DNA of 6,891 nucleotides, from contig DATNIT010000290.1 in the NCBI GenBank assembly GCA_035604335.1, positions 1-6,891 on the forward strand, given 5' to 3'. Position 1 is the first letter of the stretch. Each line of letters opens with the position of its first letter. Below are positions 1-4,495 of the stretch, piece after piece. The translations under genes were made by a program, and so were the position numbers. The stretch is from DASZHJ01 sp035604335 (GTDB lineage Bacteria > Pseudomonadota > Alphaproteobacteria > ATCC43930 > CGMCC-115725). The notes beneath the pieces are model-generated. The model was not told the DNA's origin. It ran no database searches and worked only from the letters and a program-made list of their open reading frames with translations.

Positions 1-1208
1 CCTCCGCCGAGGTCGCCCAGGTCGGCACCATCTCGTCCAACGGCGACAGCAAGATCGGCAAGATGATCGCCCAGGCCATGCAGAAGGTCGGCAACGAGGG
101 CGTGATCACGGTCGAGGAGGCCAAGAGCCTGGAGACCGAGCTCGACGTCGTCGAGGGCATGCAGTTCGACCGCGGCTATCTCTCGCCGTACTTCATCACC
201 AATGCCGAGAAGATGATCGCCGAGCTCGAGGATCCCTACATCCTCCTCCACGAGAAGAAGCTGCCGGGCGTGCAGGCCCTGCTGCCCCTGCTCGAGGCCG
301 TGGTGCAGTCCGGCAAGCCCCTGCTGGTCATCGCCGAGGACATCGAGGGCGAGGCGCTCGCGACGCTGGTGGTGAATAAGCTGCGCGGCGGCCTCAAGGT
401 CGCGGCGGTGAAAGCGCCGGGCTTTGGCGATCGCCGCAAGGCGATGCTGGAGGATATCGCCGTGCTCACCGGCGGCCAGCTAGTCTCCGAGGATCTCGGC
501 ATGAAATTCGAGAGCGTCACGCTCGACATGCTGGGCAAGGCCAAGAAGGTGCGGATCGACAAGGAGAGCACGACGATCATCGACGGCGCCGGCAAGAAGA
601 AGGACATCGAGGGCCGCATCGTCCAGATGAAGGCCCAGATCGAGGAAACCACTTCGGATTACGACAAGGAGAAGCTGCAGGAGCGGCTGGCGAAACTGTC
701 GGGCGGTGTCGCGATCATCCGCGTCGGCGGTGCGACCGAGGTCGAGGTGAAGGAGCGCAAGGACCGAGTCGACGACGCCATGCATGCGACCCGCGCGGCG
801 GTCGAGGAAGGCGTCGTCGCCGGGGGTGGCGTCGCTCTGCTCTACGGCATCCGGGCGCTCGCCAAGCTGAGATCGGCGAACGACGACCAGAAGGTCGGCA
901 TCGATATCGTGCGACGTGCGCTCCAGACGCCGGCGCGACAGATCGTCGAGAACGCTGGCGCCGACGGCTCGGTCATCATCGGCAAGCTCCTGGAGAAAGC
1001 GGACGTCAACCACGGCTATAATGCGCAAACCGGCGACTACACCGACATGGTGAAGGCCGGTATCATCGATCCTGCCAAGGTCGTACGCTTGGCGTTGCAA
1101 GGCGCGGCCTCGATCGCGGCGCTCCTGATCACCACCGAAGTGATGGTCGCGGAGAAGGCGAAGACCGAGCCGCAAATGCCGCATGACGGCGGCGGTATGG
1201 ATTACTAG
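1..1208 (+). CDS. groEL: Chaperonin GroEL (Hsp60/Cpn60), 5'-truncated by window edge
   Basis: ATP-dependent cytosolic folding chaperonin that works with GroES. The frame is open from position 3 (SAEVAQVGTISSNGD), so the gene begins upstream; the ATG at 63 is internal. About 401 residues are visible against roughly 545 in the family, so about 145 N-terminal residues are missing, including the first ATP-binding motifs. Family landmarks seen in order are GKMIAQAM and EGVITVEEAK, the apical domain with RGYLSPYFIT, VKAPGFGDRRKAML, TTIIDGAG, TSDYDKEKLQERLAKL, then DAMHATRAAVEEGVVAGGG. The Asp matching the ATPase residue D398 of E. coli is kept (codon 774-776). The end is unusual: the usual repeated Gly-Gly-Met tail is reduced to PHDGGGMDY. 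Several normally conserved positions near the end differ (HGYNAQTGDYTDM, LALQGAASIAAL), which suggests a secondary paralogue. That last point is inference. Confidence 0.97.
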   Translation, partial: SAEVAQVGTISSNGDSKIGKMIAQAMQKVGNEGVITVEEAKSLETELDVVEGMQFDRGYLSPYFITNAEKMIAELEDPYILLHEKKLPGVQALLPLLEAVVQSGKPLLVIAEDIEGEALATLVVNKLRGGLKVAAVKAPGFGDRRKAMLEDIAVLTGGQLVSEDLGMKFESVTLDMLGKAKKVRIDKESTTIIDGAGKKKDIEGRIVQMKAQIEETTSDYDKEKLQERLAKLSGGVAIIRVGGATEVEVKERKDRVDDAMHATRAAVEEGVVAGGGVALLYGIRALAKLRSANDDQKVGIDIVRRALQTPARQIVENAGADGSVIIGKLLEKADVNHGYNAQTGDYTDMVKAGIIDPAKVVRLALQGAASIAALLITTEVMVAEKAKTEPQMPHDGGGMDY

Positions 1209-1262
1209 CACGCGTCCCGGCTCGATGGTTCCGTGCGTCCTTCGACGCGCTCCCTGCCGTCA

Positions 1263-1317
1263 CTTGCTCGGGATGAGGGTCTGTGTGCAGCAGACACGTC
1301 GCCTCATTCTGAGCAAG
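1263..1317. repeat. Imperfect inverted repeat / hairpin downstream of groEL
   Basis: Arms 1263-1278 and 1302-1317 pair over 16 consecutive bases, with two G-T (G-U in RNA) pairs, around a 23-base loop. The loop holds a further small inverted repeat (GTCTG at 1279-1283, CAGAC at 1291-1295). No T run follows, so it is not a classical intrinsic terminator. It may stabilise the 3' end of the groEL message, or act as a Rho-assisted end. The arm sequence (CTCGGGATGAGG / CCTCATTCTGAG) and the nearby CGTCCTTCGACGC resemble, from memory, dispersed intergenic palindromes common in rhizobial genomes; that family assignment is unverified. Confidence 0.6.
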
Positions 1318-1396
1318 GGCCATTGGGCCGGCGTCGGTGGGCGCATGGCTTCGATGCAAGCGGGAGTCGCTCCAGCGCCGCATGGTGCAAGGCTCG

Positions 1397-1747
1397 ATGG
1401 TGACGCGCACGACCACCAAGGCGGTGACGCTCACTCGGTCCTTCATCTTGAGTGGGCTCGACGGCGTGCAGCCCGCGGGAACCTACATCATCGAGACCGA
1501 CGAGGAGTTGATTCCGACCCTCTCTTTCACCGCCTATCGCCGGACCGCGACATGGCTCAGGCTGCCGAGGCGGCGTAGCGGCGCGAGGCCCCCTGCGGGG
1601 CTCAGCGAGATCGTTGCGATCGATCCGGTCGAACTGGACTCGGCGCTCGCGAGGGATGCCGCGGCGGGCCAAACTGTGTCGGAGCCGGAGGCCGATCGGA
1701 GACCGATCGCTCATCACCCCCAACCGCAGAAGCCGGTTTCATCTTGA
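1397..1747 (+). CDS. Conserved hypothetical protein, about 116 aa
   Basis: Function unknown. The protein begins MVTRTTTKAVTLTRSFILSG, followed by a core with PAGTYIIETDEELIPTLSF and AYRRTATWLRLP, then IDPVELDSALARDAA. The pattern recalls a small alphaproteobacterial family I have seen without an assigned function, built as a short beta-rich domain (PAGxYxIxTDEE...SFxAYRR) followed by a DPxELxxAL helix. No signal peptide, membrane segment or metal-binding motif is visible. I prefer the ATG at 1397 because family members start near MxTRT; an AAGG (1389-1392) lies just upstream but is close. In-frame ATGs at 1382 and 1337 are alternatives. The last roughly 25 residues (GQTVSEPEADRRPIAHH...) are low in family character and may be run-through into former intergenic DNA, ending at the TGA at 1745-1747. 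It follows groEL by 188 bases on the same strand. Confidence 0.6.
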   Translation: MVTRTTTKAVTLTRSFILSGLDGVQPAGTYIIETDEELIPTLSFTAYRRTATWLRLPRRRSGARPPAGLSEIVAIDPVELDSALARDAAAGQTVSEPEADRRPIAHHPQPQKPVSS

Positions 1748-2140
1748 CCATTCAAGAACGCATCGTTTCCGCGAGCCGTTCCCAAGGGAGCCGAAGGCGG
1801 TCGTGAGCTGGTTCGTCAGCTCCGACAGGGCAGAAGTGTCGCGCTGCTCGTCGATCAGAAGCAGAACGACGGCATCGCGGTTGAGTTTTTCAGCCGGGCT
1901 GCGATGACCGCTCCCGCCATCGCGCGCCTCGGCTATCGCTTTGGGTGTCCGATCATACCGGTGAGGTTCGAGCGTCTCGTTGGCGCCCGGTTCCGATGCA
2001 CCGTCATGGCCCCAATAGAGATGATGGAAACCGGCGATGCCGCCCGAGACGTGGTCGCGAGCATGACCCGCGTAAATGCGGTCCTCGAAGGCTGGATTCG
2101 CGCCCGCCCCGAGCAGTGGCTGTGGGTTCACTCGCGCTAG
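1748..2140 (+). pseudogene. Remnant of LpxL/HtrB-type lipid A acyltransferase (C-terminal part only)
   Basis: The frame directly after the TGA at 1745-1747 translates without interruption for about 130 codons. It reads as the C-terminal part of the lipid A biosynthesis lauroyl/myristoyl acyltransferase family, inner-membrane enzymes that transfer acyl chains to lipid A. Diagnostic stretches are PKGAEGGRELVRQLRQGRSV, ALLVDQKQNDGIAVEFFSR, AAMTAPAIARLGYRFGCPI and NAVLEGWIRARPEQWLWVHS. Intact proteins are about 290-310 residues. The N-terminal half with the membrane anchor and the catalytic HX4D motif is absent, and no ATG, GTG or TTG occurs in frame before the ATG at 1904. The family usually ends near HRRWP; here the codons read H-S-R-TAG-P, as if the Trp codon TGG became an amber stop. 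A 78-residue frame from 1904 to 2140 might be annotated as a gene but covers only the tail. Family identity is fairly secure; pseudogene status follows from the missing half. Confidence 0.82.
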
Positions 2141-2334
2141 CCGACCTGGCGTCGCTCTCGTCGGTCCCTGGTCGACGCTACCGCAGCGAGGGCTCCTGAA
2201 GGGGTTGGGCGCGCCGCGTGGAGCCCTTGCGGTGCTGGCGGGATCGGCAACAGTGATCGAGAATGGCGGCACCGAGATCGAGGCCGTCGCCGCCGGTCAG
2301 AAATGCCTGGCCCATGAAAGAGTGGGTTGACCTC
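2141..2334. other. Spacer with no recognised gene or signal
   Basis: This stretch of 194 bases lies between the acyltransferase remnant and the oxidoreductase. I see no convincing promoter, terminator, RNA gene or coding frame. Short open frames cross it on both strands but have no family character. The oxidoreductase frame extends back to an ATG at 2263, but those 24 extra residues are Arg/Pro-rich and look non-coding. Confidence 0.45.
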
Positions 2335-4275
2335 ATGTCCTTCGAGCGCCTGTTCGCACCGTTGAAGATCCGCTCGGCAATGCTGCGCAATCGCATCGTG
2401 TCGACCGGTCACAATACCCGCATCGCGAGCGAGAACGTGGCGAACGCGGCGCTGGCCGCGTATCACGCCGCCCGGGCGAGAGGCGGCGCTGGCCTTATCG
2501 TCTGCGAGGCGGCGACGGTGCATGAGACTGGCCGTCACCTCTCGATCGCCGGGGACGACGCCATCCCAGGCTTCCGCCTCGTCGCCGCGGCGGTGCACGG
2601 CCACGGTGGAACCGTGTTTGGCCAGCTCTTTCACCCCGGCCGCGAGATGAGCATCGCCTCCGACGGCACCAGCCCGCTGACCTACGCGGCCTCGGCGGTT
2701 CCGAATGACCGATTCCATATCATGCCCCGCGCGATGCCCGAGCTCATGGTCCGCGAGTTCGTGGAGCGCTACGCGAATGGCGCGCGGCGCTACAAGGCCG
2801 CAGGTATGGACGGCGTCGAAGTCCTTTCCAGCCAGGGCTACGGCATCGGCCAGTTCCTCAATCCCCGCACCAACCTGCGCGAGGACAGCTACGGCGGCGG
2901 CTTCGAGAACCGGATGCGCTTCCTCGTCGAGATCGCCGTCGCGGTGCGCGACGCGGTCGGCGATTTCCCGGTCGGCATCAGATTGTCCGGAGACGAGCTC
3001 AACCCCTACGGCATGCCGCTTTCCGAAGTGGTGGAGATCTGCCGCGCGCTCGATGAACGCGATTGCTTCGACTACTACAATATCACCGCCGGATCGTCGG
3101 CGACGCTCGGCGGCGCAACGCACATTGTCCCGTCCATGGCCATCAAGAACGCTTATCTCGCGCCGTACGCCGCCGCCGTCCGCGGCGTCGTCCGCAAGCC
3201 GGTGCTCGTCACTGGCCGCATCAACCAGCCGCAGATCGCGGAGCAGGTTCTGGCGGCCGGTCAAGCAGACCTGGTCGGCATGACTCGCGCGATGATCGCG
3301 GACCCCGAGATGCCCAACAAAGCCCGCGCCGGCGCGATCGACGACATCCGAGCCTGTATCGCCTGCAATCAGGCCTGCATCGGGCATATGCATGCGGGTT
3401 ATCCGATTTCCTGCATCCAGCATCCGGAGACCGGGCGCGAACTCCGCTACGGCACCAAACCGCGCGCGGGAAAGCCTCGGCGCGTGCTCGTCGCCGGCGG
3501 CGGCCCGGCCGGGCTGAAGGCCGCCGCCGTCGCAGCCGAGCGTGGCCACGCGGTTACGCTCTACGAACGCGAGCGCCGACTCGGTGGTCAGATACTGCTC
3601 GCGCAACGCCTGCCCGGTCGTGCGGAGTTCGGCGGGATCGTGACCAATCTCGAGCACGAGGCGCGGCGTGCCGGTGCGCGCATTGTCTGCGCGACCGATG
3701 CGACTCCCGAGCTGGTGCACGCCGAGCAGCCCGACGCGGTGATCCTCGCGACCGGCGCACGTCCGCGCGTTCCGGCAATTCTGGGCGCCGAGGACGCTCA
3801 CGTCGTGACTGCCTGGCAGGTGTTGCGCGAGGAGGCTAATGTCGGCGGCTCCGTCGTCATCGCGGACTGGCGCTGCGATTGGATCGGCCTGGGCATCGCC
3901 GAGATGCTCGCGCGCGAGGGACGCCGCGTCCGGCTCTGCGTCAACGGATACATGGCCGGACAGAACATCCAGTCCTATGTCCGGGATACATGGCTCGGCG
4001 TGCTCCATGGTCTGGGTGTCGAGATCATCCCGATGGCGCGTCTGGCCGGCGTCGATAGCGAGACCGCCTATTTCGAGCATGCGGCGAGCGATGTGCCGTT
4101 CGAGGTGAGCGGCGTCGAGACCCTTGTGCTCTCACTTGGTCACGACGCGACCTGCGAATTGGAGGCTGCGCTCACCGACTACCGGGGACAGGTGATCGTC
4201 GCCGGCGACTGCGCTTCGCCGCGTACCGCCGAAGAAGCGGTGCTCGAAGGGCTGCAGGCTGGGCTCAGCGTGTGA
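2335..4275 (+). CDS. FadH/TMADH-type NADH:flavin oxidoreductase with Fe-S cluster (Old Yellow Enzyme family)
   Basis: Predicted cytosolic multi-cofactor flavoenzyme of 646 residues (E. coli FadH is about 670). Residues 1-340 form an FMN-binding TIM barrel with RNRIVSTGHNTR, GQLFHPGRE, SSQGYGIGQFL (Y169 aligns with the catalytic Tyr of FadH), LNPRTNLREDSYGG and VTGRINQPQIAEQ. C341, C344, C348 and C360 give the C-x2-C-x3-C-x11-C pattern of the 4Fe-4S cluster. Residues 384-410 carry the dinucleotide-binding fingerprint VLVAGGGPAGLKAA...VTLYE. The second nucleotide-binding loop, expected as GxGxxG, instead reads ADWRCDWIGLGIAE (510-523). This recalls trimethylamine dehydrogenase and N-methylproline demethylase-like proteins rather than NADPH-dependent dienoyl-CoA reductases. 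A demethylase or dehydrogenase of a methylated amine is therefore possible, but the substrate is unknown. I chose the ATG at 2335 because homology starts at MSFERLFAPLKI; 2314 is an alternative and no start has a strong ribosome binding site. It stands alone between a spacer and a terminator. Confidence 0.9.
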   Translation: MSFERLFAPLKIRSAMLRNRIVSTGHNTRIASENVANAALAAYHAARARGGAGLIVCEAATVHETGRHLSIAGDDAIPGFRLVAAAVHGHGGTVFGQLFHPGREMSIASDGTSPLTYAASAVPNDRFHIMPRAMPELMVREFVERYANGARRYKAAGMDGVEVLSSQGYGIGQFLNPRTNLREDSYGGGFENRMRFLVEIAVAVRDAVGDFPVGIRLSGDELNPYGMPLSEVVEICRALDERDCFDYYNITAGSSATLGGATHIVPSMAIKNAYLAPYAAAVRGVVRKPVLVTGRINQPQIAEQVLAAGQADLVGMTRAMIADPEMPNKARAGAIDDIRACIACNQACIGHMHAGYPISCIQHPETGRELRYGTKPRAGKPRRVLVAGGGPAGLKAAAVAAERGHAVTLYERERRLGGQILLAQRLPGRAEFGGIVTNLEHEARRAGARIVCATDATPELVHAEQPDAVILATGARPRVPAILGAEDAHVVTAWQVLREEANVGGSVVIADWRCDWIGLGIAEMLAREGRRVRLCVNGYMAGQNIQSYVRDTWLGVLHGLGVEIIPMARLAGVDSETAYFEHAASDVPFEVSGVETLVLSLGHDATCELEAALTDYRGQVIVAGDCASPRTAEEAVLEGLQAGLSV

Positions 4276-4281
4276 TAGCAA

Positions 4282-4325
4282 GAACGCCGTTCGCGGCGTT
4301 CGACCGCAATTTTTATGCGCTTTTT
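4282..4325 (+). terminator. Intrinsic-type terminator after the oxidoreductase gene
   Basis: A perfect 8-bp stem (4282-4289 with 4294-4301, GAACGCCG/CGGCGTTC) closes on a TTCG tetraloop, an especially stable RNA loop. It begins six bases after the TGA at 4273-4275. T runs follow at 4310-4314 and 4321-4325. The first T run is 8 bases from the stem instead of adjacent, so efficiency is uncertain. It separates the oxidoreductase from the antiporter gene. Confidence 0.65.
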
Positions 4326-4353
4326 ATTCGGCGCCTGGCGCACCGGTATCGCT

Positions 4354-4382
4354 TTCTTATTGTACAGTTCTGCCTCTATAAA
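4354..4382 (+). promoter_or_regulatory. Possible promoter for the antiporter gene
   Basis: An AT-rich island between about 4308 and 4390 interrupts very GC-rich DNA. It contains TATAAA (4377-4382), a good -10 match, with only a weak -35 candidate, TTCTTA (4354-4359), 17 bases upstream. A better-looking TTGTAC (4360-4365) is only 11 bases from the -10 and is too close. The leader from here to the ATG at 4496 would be about 105 bases. The position after a terminator and before a gene supports promoter activity, but the box match alone is weak. Confidence 0.3.
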
Positions 4383-4495
4383 ATGTGATTGGTAGGGGGA
4401 TTGCCGTCGCCGCGGCTGCCGGCGCGCCGCCGTGATCGGATTGCAGGCGCGAGCCGCCTTTCCTCTCTCGAAGCATCTGGACCGTCGCGGATACC

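Noticed and set aside
480..1211. 243-residue - strand frame across groEL
   Set aside because: It is a shadow of groEL, with Leu/Asp/Arg-rich composition and no recognisable domain.
1183..1578. 131-residue + frame overlapping the groEL end and the small hypothetical
   Set aside because: Out of frame with both neighbours and low in family character; the frame used at 1397 has the conserved-looking core.
1573..1608. GC-rich palindrome (GGCCCCCTGCGGGGCTC)
   Set aside because: It is inside the small hypothetical coding region, short and without a T run, so chance in GC-rich DNA is sufficient.
2178..2396. 72-residue - strand frame containing MGQAFLTGGDGLDLGAAILDH
   Set aside because: The stretch looks slightly protein-like, but it overlaps the start of the oxidoreductase and matches no family I can name.
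2137..4080. 647-residue open frame on the - strand
   Set aside because: It lies wholly antisense to the oxidoreductase, has a composition rich in Arg, Ala, Asp and His with no family motif, and arises from GC-biased third positions of the + strand gene.
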